A stretch of 64,000 bases of DNA from Neoroseomonas oryzicola (GTDB taxonomy: Bacteria; Pseudomonadota; Alphaproteobacteria; Acetobacterales; Acetobacteraceae): NCBI RefSeq assembly GCF_012163135.1, contig NZ_JAAVUP010000002.1:620001-684000 (forward strand), written 5' to 3'. A model generated the notes under the pieces. That model worked only from the letters and a program-made list of their open reading frames with translations. It had not been told where the DNA came from and searched no databases. Shown here one piece after another: positions 1 to 8,541 of this stretch; the first letter of the stretch is position 1, and the number at the start of each line of letters is the position of its first letter. The translations under genes were made by a program, and so were the position numbers.

Positions 1-138
1 ATGGCCGAGGCCCGCCGCCGCGGCGGCTTCGGCCTGCATGTCGGGCGCGACTTCGCCGGCGACCCGGCCGAGGTCCGGGCCTGGCTCGCCCGTGCTGCGG
101 ATGCACGCATGACGGAGGCGCCCCTTGCCCAATCTTGA
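1..138 (+). CDS. otsB: Trehalose-6-phosphate phosphatase, C-terminal end (partial)
   Basis: An open frame enters from the left edge and ends at TGA 136-138. The visible 45 residues (GGFGLHVGRDFAGDPAEV..., then W-L-A-R) resemble the last strand and helix of HAD-type trehalose-6-phosphate phosphatases, which remove phosphate from trehalose-6-phosphate. The catalytic DxD motif lies outside the window, so the call depends on this tail and on otsA two genes downstream. The ATG at position 1 is internal and only happens to sit at the edge. The last 14 bases overlap the next gene, so the two are probably translationally coupled. Confidence 0.65.
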   Translation: MAEARRRGGFGLHVGRDFAGDPAEVRAWLARAADARMTEAPLAQS

Positions 139-1921
139 TTACGCCGTGATCGGCAATTGCGCCGTCGCCGCGCTGGTCTCGGCCACCGCGCGGCAGGAGT
201 GGTTCTGCTTCCCGCGCCTCGATGGCGAGCCGGTGTTCAATGCCTTGCTCGGCGGCGCCGACCCCGCGCGCGGCTTCATGGACGTGCTGCTGCGCGGCCA
301 GGCGCAGGCGTCCCAGCGCTACCGTCGCAACACCGCGGTGGTCGAGACGCTGCTGACCGACGAGGCCGGCGCGGCGCTGCGCGTCATCGACCTCGCGCCG
401 CGCTTCCGCCGCTTCGGCCGCATCTATCGCCCGCCGATGATCGTCCGCAGGATCGAGCCCGTCTCGGGCCGGCCGCGGATCCGACTGCGCATCCGGCCCT
501 CCTTCGACCATGGCGCCGATCCGGGGCGGACCAGCATCGGCAGCAACCACATCCGCTATGTCGGCGCCGAGACGGTGCTGCGACTGACGACCGATGCGCC
601 GATCTCCTACGTCACCGAGGAAGCGGAATTCGGCCTCGACCGGCCCGTCAGCCTGATCCTCGGTGCCGACGAGAGCCTGCCCGAGGCGCCGGACACCGTC
701 GCCCGCATGACGCTCGCGGAGACCGAGGCCTATTGGCTCGACTGGGTGCGCGGGCTGAACCTGCCCTTCGACTGGCAGGATGCGGTGATCCGCGCCGCGG
801 TCACGCTGAAGCTCTGTTCCTACGAGGATACCGGCGGCATCGTCGCGGCGCTGACCACCTCCATCCCCGAGGCGCCGGGCAGCGGCCGCTGCTGGGACTA
901 TCGCTTCTCCTGGCTGCGCGATTCCTTTTTCACCGTCGGCGCACTCAACCGGCTGAACGCGACCCGCACCATGGAAGGCTTCATGCGCTTCATCATGGAT
1001 GCGGTGCCCGACGGTTCGGCCGGGCCGATCCCGCCGCTGTTCCCGATCGCGCCCGGCACCCGGGTCGAGGAACGCATCGCCGCCGCCCTGCCGGGCTTCC
1101 GCGGCGACGGGCCGGTGCGCATCGGCAATGCCGCGGTCAGCCAGGTGCAGAACGACGGCTACGGCGCCATCGTCATGACCGCCGCGCAGATGTTCCACGA
1201 CCAGCGCCTGTCGCGCGTGGGCGACATCGCGCTCTACCGGCAACTCGCGATCCTGGGCGACCAGGCGGAGCGCGCCGCCTTCGCCCCCGATGCGGGGCTG
1301 TGGGAGTATCGCGGCCGCGCCCTGCCGCATACCCATTCGGCGGCGATGTGCTGGGCGGCGCTCGACCGCCTCGGCGCCATCGCGGAGCATCTCGGCCTCG
1401 CCGCCGAGGCGCGCGACTGGGACCGCCGCGCGGGGGATCTGCGCGCGCGCATCCTCGCCGCCGCAACGGTGCCCGGCGAGGGCTGGCTGTCGGGCGCGCT
1501 GGACGGCACGCCGATCGCCGATGCCTCGACCTTCCTGCTGCCGGAATTCGGCCTGATCCGCGCGACCGACCCGCTCTTCCTGCGCACCGTCGCGGAACTG
1601 GAGAAGCGCCTGGTCCGCGGCGGCATCGTGCTGCGCTACGACCATGAGGACGATTTCGGCACGCCCGAGGTCGGCTTCCTGGTCTGCACCTTCTGGTACA
1701 TCGACACCCTCGCCCGCATCGGCCGGAAGGAGGAGGCGCGCGCGCTGTTCGAACGCGCCCTGTCCTGGCGCAACCATGTCGGCCTGCTGTCGGAGGACGT
1801 GCACCCGGCGACCGGCGCGCTGTGGGGCAATTTCCCGCAGACCTACTCGCAGGTGGGGCTGATCCTGTCGGCCATGCGCCTGTCCCGGACATGGGAGGAA
1901 GGCCTGTGGCGCGCCTCGTGA
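125..1921 (+). CDS. Glycoside hydrolase family 15 protein (trehalase/glucoamylase-like)
   Basis: This 598-residue protein starts at TTG 125, inside the end of otsB. It has the GH15 layout: an N-terminal beta-sandwich (about 1-210) beginning LDYAVIGNCAVAALVS, then an (alpha/alpha)6 barrel. The hallmark CWDYRFSWLRDS is at about 256-267, and the C-terminal EVGFLVCTFWYIDTLARIGR block is also typical. GH15 enzymes hydrolyse alpha-glucosides by inversion, and bacterial relatives of this length include trehalases. Lying between otsB and otsA, it probably hydrolyses trehalose or a related alpha-glucan. No signal peptide is visible, so it is cytoplasmic. The exact substrate cannot be read from sequence. 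Confidence 0.88.
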   Translation: MPNLDYAVIGNCAVAALVSATARQEWFCFPRLDGEPVFNALLGGADPARGFMDVLLRGQAQASQRYRRNTAVVETLLTDEAGAALRVIDLAPRFRRFGRIYRPPMIVRRIEPVSGRPRIRLRIRPSFDHGADPGRTSIGSNHIRYVGAETVLRLTTDAPISYVTEEAEFGLDRPVSLILGADESLPEAPDTVARMTLAETEAYWLDWVRGLNLPFDWQDAVIRAAVTLKLCSYEDTGGIVAALTTSIPEAPGSGRCWDYRFSWLRDSFFTVGALNRLNATRTMEGFMRFIMDAVPDGSAGPIPPLFPIAPGTRVEERIAAALPGFRGDGPVRIGNAAVSQVQNDGYGAIVMTAAQMFHDQRLSRVGDIALYRQLAILGDQAERAAFAPDAGLWEYRGRALPHTHSAAMCWAALDRLGAIAEHLGLAAEARDWDRRAGDLRARILAAATVPGEGWLSGALDGTPIADASTFLLPEFGLIRATDPLFLRTVAELEKRLVRGGIVLRYDHEDDFGTPEVGFLVCTFWYIDTLARIGRKEEARALFERALSWRNHVGLLSEDVHPATGALWGNFPQTYSQVGLILSAMRLSRTWEEGLWRAS

Positions 1922-3270
1922 TCGTCTCGAACCGCGTGCCGCCGCCGCGCGCGCGGGGGGCGGCGAGCGCGGGCGGCCTCGCGGTCGCGCTGCAGTCCTT
2001 CGTCGCCCCCGGCACGCTGTGGTTCGGCTGGTCCGGCCGCGTGACCGAAAGGACCTCCTCGAAGCCGCGCATGGCGGAAGGGCAGGGCGTGACCTACGCC
2101 ACCGTCGACCTCGGCGCTGAGGACTACGACCGCTTCTATGTCGGCTTCGCCAATTCCTCGCTGTGGCCGCTGCTGCATTTCCGCCTCGGGCTGATGCGCT
2201 ACCGGCGGGAGGATTTCGAGGGCTACCTCGCGGTCAATGCCGCCTTCGCCGAGGTGCTGCTGCCGATGCTGCGCGAGGACGACATGATCTGGGTGCACGA
2301 CTACCACTTGATCCCGCTCGCGGCGGCGCTGCGGGCGCGCGGCTTCACGGGGCGGATCGGCTTCTTCCTGCACATCCCCTTCGTGCCGCCCTCGGTGCTC
2401 GAGGCACTGCCCCCGGCGCGGGAACTGCTGCAGGCCCTGTGCGCCTATGACGTGGTGGGGTTCCAGACCCAGACGCATCTCGCCGACTTCCTCGACTGCG
2501 CGCATCGCTTCAGCGGCTTCGCGGTGGATGGCGACGAGGTGGTGACCGACGGCCGCCGCGTGCGCGCCATCGCCGACCCGATCGGCATCGACGCCGCGGG
2601 GTTTTCGCGCATCGCCGCGCGGTCGACCGGCACCGCCTACATCCAGCGCATGAAGGACAGCCTCGCGGGCCGCGCACTCGCGATCAGCGCCGAGCGGCTC
2701 GACTATTCCAAGGGCCTGCCCAACCGCTTCGAGGGCTTCGCCCGGTTGCTCGACCGCTTTCCGCAGCAGCAGCGCCGCGTCTCCCTGCTGCAGATCGCCG
2801 CGCGATCGCGCGAGGATGTCGAGGAATACCAGGCACTGCGGCGCGAGCTCGACCGGCTGGCGGGCGACATCAACGGCCGCTTCTCCCAGTTCGACTGGGT
2901 GCCGCTGCGCTACATGACGCAGACGGTCGAACGCACCAAGCTCGCCGGCCTGTTCCGCATCGCGCGCATCGGACTGGTGACGCCGCTGCGCGACGGGATG
3001 AACCTGGTGGCGAAGGAATTCGTCGCGGCCCAGGACCCGGCCGATCCAGGCGTGCTGATCCTCTCGCGCTTCGCCGGCGCGGCGGAGGAATTCGACCAGG
3101 CCGTCCTCGTCAATCCCTACGATCCCGACGAGATTGCCGAGGCGATGCAGGCCGCGCTCGAGATGCCTCTCGAGGAACGCCAGGCGCGCCACGCGGCGCT
3201 GCGGCGCGCAGTGTTCGACGTGACCGCCGCGCGCTACTGCAACGTCTTCGTGGACGCGCTGGCGGCCTGA
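1906..3270 (+). CDS. otsA: Alpha,alpha-trehalose-phosphate synthase
   Basis: A GT20 glycosyltransferase that joins UDP-glucose and glucose-6-phosphate into trehalose-6-phosphate. The open frame extends upstream, but the family N terminus (ARLVIVSNRV) fixes the start at GTG 1906, overlapping the GH15 gene by 16 bases; this gives 454 residues, normal for OtsA. Family motifs are W-V-H-D-Y-H-L-I-P-L near 128-136, DYSKGLPNRFEGF near 264 and PLRDGMNLVAKEF near 359. With the upstream phosphatase it completes the two-step OtsA/OtsB route. An expected N-terminal glycine-rich loop is present in short form (GGLAVAL). Confidence 0.95.
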   Translation: MARLVIVSNRVPPPRARGAASAGGLAVALQSFVAPGTLWFGWSGRVTERTSSKPRMAEGQGVTYATVDLGAEDYDRFYVGFANSSLWPLLHFRLGLMRYRREDFEGYLAVNAAFAEVLLPMLREDDMIWVHDYHLIPLAAALRARGFTGRIGFFLHIPFVPPSVLEALPPARELLQALCAYDVVGFQTQTHLADFLDCAHRFSGFAVDGDEVVTDGRRVRAIADPIGIDAAGFSRIAARSTGTAYIQRMKDSLAGRALAISAERLDYSKGLPNRFEGFARLLDRFPQQQRRVSLLQIAARSREDVEEYQALRRELDRLAGDINGRFSQFDWVPLRYMTQTVERTKLAGLFRIARIGLVTPLRDGMNLVAKEFVAAQDPADPGVLILSRFAGAAEEFDQAVLVNPYDPDEIAEAMQAALEMPLEERQARHAALRRAVFDVTAARYCNVFVDALAA

Positions 3271-3279
3271 GGGCGGCGT

Positions 3280-4671
3280 TCAGCGCCCGCGCAGCGCCTC
3301 CGGCGTCACCTTGCCGAGTTCGGTCAGCAGCAGCGGCCAGCCGCGCAGCCCTTCCTCGAGCGAGGACAGCCGGAAGAACTCGTTGGGCGCGTGCACGTCC
3401 TCATCCGGCATGGCGTAGCCGAACATCAGCGTGTCGAGGCCGAGCGTCTCCTGGAAGATCGCGGTGATCGGCAGGGTGCCGCCGATGCGCGCGCGGACGG
3501 GGGCACGGCCGGTGGTCGTCTCGATCACGCGCTCGGCCGCGACCAGCAGCGGATGGCCTTCGCGCAGGGTGAAGGCGGGCGAGCCGGCATCCTGGTCGAG
3601 GAATTCCAGCGTCACCCCCGCGGGCGCCTTGGCCAGCAGGTGGTCGCGCAGCACCTTCTGCACCCGCGCGGGGTCCTGCCCGGGCCCGAGGCGCATGGTG
3701 AACTTCGCATGGGCCTCGCAGGGCAGCACCGTCTTGCTCCCGGCGCCGGTGTAGCCGCCCCACATCCCGTTCACCTCGATGGTCGGCATCAGCGTGATGC
3801 GTTCCCGCAGGCCAAGCGCGGGGTCGCCATAGGGCACGGCGCCGATGTCGCCGTAGAACTCGGCCGCCTTCATCGCGAGCGCGGCGGCATCCGCGCGTTC
3901 CCGCAGGCCGATCGGCGCCAGGTCGTCGAAGAATCCCGGCACATTGATGCGGCCCGCCTCGTCGTGCAGCCCGGCGATCAGCTTCGCCAGTTCATGGTTC
4001 GCGTTGCGCACCGCCCCGCCGTAGCGGCCGGAATGCATGTCCTTCGACGCCGTGCGCAGGGTGACTTCCAGCTTGGTCAGCCCGCGCGACCCGACATTGA
4101 CCGTGGGCAGGGTCGTGCTCGCCCGCCCGCCATCGGCGGACAGCACGGCATCGGCCACCAGCGCGTCCCGGTTCCGCTCGATGAGCGTGAGCAGGGAGGG
4201 GCTGCCGATCTCCTCCTCGCCTTCGAGGAAGAAGCGGATGTTCACCGGGCACCCGCCGGCCGCGATGAAGGCCGCGACCGTCTCGACCGCGATCAGCGTC
4301 GATCCCTTCACGTCCGAGGCGCCGCGGGCATAGAGCCGCCCGTCGCGGATGGTCGGCTCGAAGGGCGGGCTGGTCCACAGGTTCAGCGGATCGGGCGGCT
4401 GCACGTCGTAATGGCCGTAGACGATCAGCGTCGGCTTGCCGGGCGCGCCCATCCAGGCGCCGGTCACCGCCGGCTGGCCGCCGCCGTCCAGCAGCCGGAC
4501 GTCGGTCAGCCCCGCTTCCTTCAGGCGGGCCAGCAGGAACTCCCGCGTCGCCTTCATCCCCTCGGCATAGGCCGGGTCCGTGCTGACGCTGGGCAGGCGC
4601 AGCAGCGCCTTCAGCCGCTCCAGGATCTCGTCCTTGCGCGCCACCAGCGCCTCGGCCACCGCTTCGCTCAT
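3280..4671 (-). CDS. M20 family metallopeptidase (dipeptidase-like)
   Basis: A 463-residue di-zinc M20 peptidase. Motifs visible: VYGHYDVQPPD (H87, D89), ARGASDVKGS with the bridging Asp at 120, and EGEEEIGS at 150-157 carrying the catalytic Glu. A dimerisation insert follows, with the R/N/H-rich segment near DMHSGRYGG. This group (M20 dipeptidase, CNDP-like) cleaves short peptides in the cytoplasm; no signal peptide is seen. The start is the ATG at 4671 (MSEAVAEALVARKDEIL); the longer upstream frame is not protein-like. It converges with otsA (9-base gap) and diverges from the oxaloacetate decarboxylase gene. The precise substrate is unknown. Confidence 0.9.
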   Translation of the reverse strand: MSEAVAEALVARKDEILERLKALLRLPSVSTDPAYAEGMKATREFLLARLKEAGLTDVRLLDGGGQPAVTGAWMGAPGKPTLIVYGHYDVQPPDPLNLWTSPPFEPTIRDGRLYARGASDVKGSTLIAVETVAAFIAAGGCPVNIRFFLEGEEEIGSPSLLTLIERNRDALVADAVLSADGGRASTTLPTVNVGSRGLTKLEVTLRTASKDMHSGRYGGAVRNANHELAKLIAGLHDEAGRINVPGFFDDLAPIGLRERADAAALAMKAAEFYGDIGAVPYGDPALGLRERITLMPTIEVNGMWGGYTGAGSKTVLPCEAHAKFTMRLGPGQDPARVQKVLRDHLLAKAPAGVTLEFLDQDAGSPAFTLREGHPLLVAAERVIETTTGRAPVRARIGGTLPITAIFQETLGLDTLMFGYAMPDEDVHAPNEFFRLSSLEEGLRGWPLLLTELGKVTPEALRGR

Positions 4672-4758
4672 GCTGCATCCCTCGACTGCGCCGGGCCAGC
4701 CTAGACCGGGCGGGCGGAGGGTTGCAGAGTGCCGGCCGACAAATCCGAGGGAACCGGG

Positions 4759-5628
4759 ATGGGACGTCCACCGAGCACGGCCGAGCGCCGCGCGGCCATT
4801 CGCGCGATCCTGGCGGGGAATGCCTGCATCCACCCCGCTTCCGTGCACGATCCCATCGCCGGGCGGATCGCCGCCGACCTCGGCTTCGAGGCAGCGATGT
4901 TCGCCGGTTCCGTCGCATCGCTCACGGTGCTCGGCGCGCCCGACATCATCGTCCTGACGCTGTCCGAGTTCGCCGACCAGGCGCGGCGCATCTGCCGCGG
5001 CGGCGCCCCGCCGCTGCTGGTCGATGCCGACCATGGCTACGGCAACGCGCTGAACGTGATGCGCACGGTGGAGGAACTGGAGACGGCAGGGATCGCCGCC
5101 CTGACCATCGAGGACACCGACCTGCCGCGAGGCCACGGCGTCGCGGAGCCGGGCCTGCTGAGCCTGGAAGCGGGGCTGGGCAAGATGCGCGCGGCGGTGG
5201 CGGCGCGGGAGGACAAGGGCCTCGTCGTCGTCGCCCGCACCAGCGCGCTGAACCTGGTCGGGCTGGATGAGGCGGTGCGCCGCGCCAAGGCCTATGCGAC
5301 CTGCGGCGCCGATGCGCTGTTCTTCACCGGCGTGAACGACTGGGAACAGCTCGCCGCGATCCAGGCCGTCGCGGGCGGGCTGCCGATCATCCTGGGCGGC
5401 ACGCCGCCCAAGATGGCCGACAAGGCGCGGCTCGCCGCCCATGGCGTGCGCGTGGCGCTGCAGGGCCACCAGCCCTTCGCCGCCGCCGTCGCCGCCATCC
5501 ATGCCACGCTGAAGGCGCTGCGCGACGGCACCCCGCCGTCCGACCTGCAGGGCATCGCGCCGCCCGCGCTGATGAAGCAGGTGACGCGCGAGGCCGACTA
5601 CGCCGCCTGGACCCGCGACTTCCTCTGA
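4759..5628 (+). CDS. Oxaloacetate decarboxylase (ICL/PEP-mutase superfamily)
   Basis: A 289-residue TIM-barrel protein of the isocitrate lyase / PEP mutase superfamily. Segments ASVHDPIAGRIAADLGFE, AGSVASLTVLGAPD, DADHGYGNALNVMRTVEELE (about 89-108) and GIAALTIEDT closely match the Pseudomonas oxaloacetate decarboxylase PA4872 as I remember it. That enzyme converts oxaloacetate to pyruvate and CO2 with Mg2+ bound by the D-A-D-H region. The start was set at ATG 4759, which has a GAGGGA ribosome site, rather than an in-frame GTG at 4729. It leads an apparent operon with the hydroxy-acid oxidase 17 bases downstream. Confidence 0.85.
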   Translation: MGRPPSTAERRAAIRAILAGNACIHPASVHDPIAGRIAADLGFEAAMFAGSVASLTVLGAPDIIVLTLSEFADQARRICRGGAPPLLVDADHGYGNALNVMRTVEELETAGIAALTIEDTDLPRGHGVAEPGLLSLEAGLGKMRAAVAAREDKGLVVVARTSALNLVGLDEAVRRAKAYATCGADALFFTGVNDWEQLAAIQAVAGGLPIILGGTPPKMADKARLAAHGVRVALQGHQPFAAAVAAIHATLKALRDGTPPSDLQGIAPPALMKQVTREADYAAWTRDFL

Positions 5629-5645
5629 GACCGGACGAGACCGCC

Positions 5646-6770
5646 ATGCCCGTCGATCCCGACACCCTCGCCATGCTGCAGGACAAGTACCTGGTCCTGC
5701 ATGAATTCGTGCGCGCGGCGAAGAATCGCCTCGACGCGAATCTCTGGGACTACCTGGTCGGCGCGACCGAGACCGAGACCACCATGCGCCGCAACCGCAT
5801 GGGCATCGACGCGCTCGCCTTCCGCCCGCGCGTGCTGCGCGACGTGTCGCAGATCGACACCAGCTCGACGATCCTCGGCAAGGCGGTGCGGCTGCCGGTC
5901 TTCCTCGCCCCGGTCGGCGGGCTCGAATTCATGGCGGTCGGCGCGAATGGCGCGGTGACGGCGGGCGAGGGGGCCTCGGGCTTCGGCGTGCCGATCATGC
6001 TCTCCTCCGTCTCCAAGCCGGGGCTCGAGGAGGTCGCGGCGGCGACGCCGGGGATGAAGATCTACCAGCTCTATGTGCGCGGCGACGCCGCCTCGATCGA
6101 GGACAGCATCCGGCGCGCGGTCGGCAACGGCTACGATGCCTTCTGCCTCACGGTCGACACCGCGATCTATTCGCGGCGCGAGCGCGACATCGCCCGCCGC
6201 TTCGCCAAGCCGTGGCGCGCCACGGCGACTGGGGAAGCGCAGCGCTACCAGGCCGCGCTGAACTGGGACGACGTGAAGCGCATCAAGGATGCCCATCCCG
6301 ACCTCAAGCTCATCCTCAAGGGCATCGCGACCGGCGAGGACGCGATGATCGCCTGCGAGCATGGCGTCGAGGTCGTCTATGTCTCGAACCACGGCGGCCG
6401 CCAGCTCGATGCCGGGCGCGGGTCGATCGAGGTGCTGCCGGAGGTCGTCTCGGCCGTCGGCGGTCGCGCGAAGGTCTGGGTCGATGGCGGCTTCTCGCGC
6501 GGGACCGACGTCGTGAAGGCGCTCTGCCTCGGCGCCGAATGCGTCGGGCTCGGGCGCCTGTATTGCTACGCCCTCGCGGCCGATGGCGCCGCCGGCGTGG
6601 TCCGGATGCTCGAGATCCTGGAGAACGAGATCCGCTCCTGCCTCGGCCTGCTTGGCGTGACCTCCATCGCGCAGCTCGGCGCGGGCTTCGTGCATGCGGC
6701 GATGCCGACCAACCTGCCGCATGTCCACAGCGCCTTCCCGCTGCTGCGCCTGGACGATTCCGGGTATTGA
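5646..6770 (+). CDS. FMN-dependent alpha-hydroxy-acid oxidase/dehydrogenase
   Basis: A 374-residue FMN enzyme of the lactate oxidase / glycolate oxidase / LldD family. It has the flavin-binding stretch LPVFLAPVGG, the basic LILKGI strand, the catalytic SNHGGRQLD block near 246-254 (His abstracts the substrate proton, Arg binds the carboxylate) and the C-terminal phosphate-binding VWVDGGFSRGTDVVKAL and CVGLGR. It oxidises a 2-hydroxy acid such as lactate or glycolate to the 2-oxo acid. No membrane-binding loop is evident. It sits between an oxaloacetate decarboxylase and an MFS transporter, which fits use of small hydroxy or oxo acids; the actual substrate is not determined. Confidence 0.9.
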   Translation: MPVDPDTLAMLQDKYLVLHEFVRAAKNRLDANLWDYLVGATETETTMRRNRMGIDALAFRPRVLRDVSQIDTSSTILGKAVRLPVFLAPVGGLEFMAVGANGAVTAGEGASGFGVPIMLSSVSKPGLEEVAAATPGMKIYQLYVRGDAASIEDSIRRAVGNGYDAFCLTVDTAIYSRRERDIARRFAKPWRATATGEAQRYQAALNWDDVKRIKDAHPDLKLILKGIATGEDAMIACEHGVEVVYVSNHGGRQLDAGRGSIEVLPEVVSAVGGRAKVWVDGGFSRGTDVVKALCLGAECVGLGRLYCYALAADGAAGVVRMLEILENEIRSCLGLLGVTSIAQLGAGFVHAAMPTNLPHVHSAFPLLRLDDSGY

Positions 6771-7984
6771 GCCCGCCCGGACCGGAGCGAAGTCCCGTCC
6801 GCGACCTGCTCGCGGACGCGGCCTTCGTCCGCCTCTGGGCGGCGGGCGGCCTGACCAACTCGATGCGCTGGGTGGAGATGCTCGTCAGCGGGCTCTTCGC
6901 CTATGAGCTGACGCGCTCGGCCTTCGCCGTCTCCCTCGTGCTGATGTCGCGCGCGCTGCCGATGCTCACGGCCGGCGCGCTGTCCGGGGCGCTGGCGGAA
7001 AGCCTCGACCGCAAGAAGCTGCTGATGGCGGGCCAGGCGGCGACTGCTGTCGGTGCGATGGTCGTCGCGGCGCTGGCCGCGAGCGGGTCCCTCGCGCTGT
7101 GGCACCTGTTTGCCAACGGCATGCTGGGCGGCCTCGTCTGGACCAACGAGCTCGCGACGCGCCGGCGCATGGTGGCCGAGGCGGCCGGGCCGCACCGCAT
7201 CGTGCAGGCCGTCGCCTTCGACACCATGACGGGCAGCACCACGCGCATGGTCGGGCCGCTGGCGGGCGGCATCTTCTACCAGACCTTCGGCGTCACCACG
7301 GCCTATCTGATCGCCTCGGTGCTCTATGTCGCGGCCTTCATCCTTGTTTCCGGCGTGCGGCACGAACAGGAACGGCGGCGCCTGGTGCCGCGGCGCCTGG
7401 CCGCGGAGGTGGCGGAAGCGGCGCGCATCGCGCGGCGGATGCCGGTGCTGCGGCTGGTCCTCGGCGTCACCATCGCGATGAACGTGTTCGGGTTCTCCTA
7501 CCAGTCGATCCTGCCGGCCTTCGGCGCCATCGCCTTCGCGGCGAGCCCCGCGCAGATCGGCCTGCTGGCGGCGGCCGAGCCGTTCGGCGCGCTGCTCTCG
7601 GGCCTCGCGCTCGCGCTGCGGCGCGGGGCGCCGCCGGGCGGGGCGGCGCTCGCGCTGGGCTCGGCCGCCTTCCTGGTGCTGCTGGTCTTCGCCGTGCGGG
7701 CGCCGACCCTGCCGGTCGCGGCGCTTCTGCTGATGCTGGGCGGCGCCGGCACGGCGGCCTTCGCCAGCCTGCAGACCGGCCTCGTCATCATGCATGCGCC
7801 GATCGAGGCGCGTTCCCGCGTCCTCGGCCTCACCACGACCTGTATCGGCATGGGGCCGCTGGGCGTGCTGGCGGTCGGTGCGCTGGCGGACGCCTTCGGG
7901 CCGCAGGACGCCATCACCGGCATGGCGGTGGCGGGCCTCGCCGCGCTCGGCCTTGTGACCCTGCTGGCGCGCGACAGGGGTTAA
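6767..7984 (+). CDS. MFS transporter
   Basis: A 405-residue integral membrane protein with about twelve hydrophobic segments and the MFS arrangement. The loop after TM2 reads LAESLDRKKLL, a variant of the major facilitator motif A. The overall look, with the N terminus VRDLLADAAFVRLWAAGGLTNS, resembles the EntS/MFS_3 group of exporters. The start is inferred as TTG 6767, overlapping the preceding TGA (TTGA), because the upstream part of the frame is antisense-like and not protein-like. Position at the end of the operon suggests it moves a substrate or product of the two enzymes before it, but the cargo is unknown. Confidence 0.85.
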   Translation: MSPPGPERSPVRDLLADAAFVRLWAAGGLTNSMRWVEMLVSGLFAYELTRSAFAVSLVLMSRALPMLTAGALSGALAESLDRKKLLMAGQAATAVGAMVVAALAASGSLALWHLFANGMLGGLVWTNELATRRRMVAEAAGPHRIVQAVAFDTMTGSTTRMVGPLAGGIFYQTFGVTTAYLIASVLYVAAFILVSGVRHEQERRRLVPRRLAAEVAEAARIARRMPVLRLVLGVTIAMNVFGFSYQSILPAFGAIAFAASPAQIGLLAAAEPFGALLSGLALALRRGAPPGGAALALGSAAFLVLLVFAVRAPTLPVAALLLMLGGAGTAAFASLQTGLVIMHAPIEARSRVLGLTTTCIGMGPLGVLAVGALADAFGPQDAITGMAVAGLAALGLVTLLARDRG

Positions 7985-8166
7985 CACTTCCCTGCTGGCG
8001 GTGACGCGCCGCGCGGCTTGGTCTACACGGGTGGAAGGGGCTCACGGCACGTGCCGATCCGCGTGTCCCGGACTGAATTTCAACCGTCGGTAGCGGATTG
8101 CGATTGCCGGACAGCCGGGCGACGCAGGCCGTGCCACCGGGCCCAGGATGGGAAGGATTGCGTGGC

Positions 8167-8535
8167 ATGTCGCCAGCCGGGGCCAAGCGCCAGATTCTGG
8201 TGATCGAGGACGAGGCCCTGGTGGCCATGCTCGTCGAGGATGCGCTGCTCGATTCCGGCTTCGACGTGCTCGGCCCGGCCCGCTCGGTGGCCGAGGCGCT
8301 GGAACTGCTCGAGGCCGAGCAGCCCGCGGCCGCGGTGCTCGACCTTAACCTCGGTGGCGAGAACTCGCTCGCCGTGGCCGACGCGCTCCAGGCCCGCGGC
8401 ATCCCCTTCCTGGTCGCGACCGGCTATGGCTCGGCCGGCCTGCCGCAGACCCACCGGCATGTCCCGGTGCTGCCCAAGCCCTATGACCCGGCGGATCTGA
8501 CGACGCTGGTGGAGCGTCTCTGCGACGGCCGCTGA
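8167..8535 (+). CDS. Single-domain response regulator (receiver only)
   Basis: A 122-residue stand-alone CheY-like receiver. The acidic pocket is E14-D15, the phospho-acceptor is D59 in AAVLDLNLGG, the switch Thr is T85 in LVATGYG and the conserved Lys is K104 in VLPKPYDP. There is no output domain, so it works through protein contact or phosphorelay. ATG 8167 was chosen over an in-frame TTG at 8098 because it has a GGAAGGA ribosome site and starts just before the first beta strand. Small receivers like this are common in alphaproteobacteria, often downstream of HWE-type kinases; no kinase is adjacent here. Confidence 0.88.
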   Translation: MSPAGAKRQILVIEDEALVAMLVEDALLDSGFDVLGPARSVAEALELLEAEQPAAAVLDLNLGGENSLAVADALQARGIPFLVATGYGSAGLPQTHRHVPVLPKPYDPADLTTLVERLCDGR

Positions 8536-8541
8536 CGCGCC

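Noticed and set aside
1..138. ATG at position 1 as the start of a 45-residue gene
   Set aside because: The residues match the end of a larger phosphatase, so this is an internal Met at the window edge.
8045..8056. Palindrome CGGCACGTGCCG upstream of the response regulator
   Set aside because: A 12-base GC-rich palindrome is expected by chance at this composition and no motif family fits well enough.
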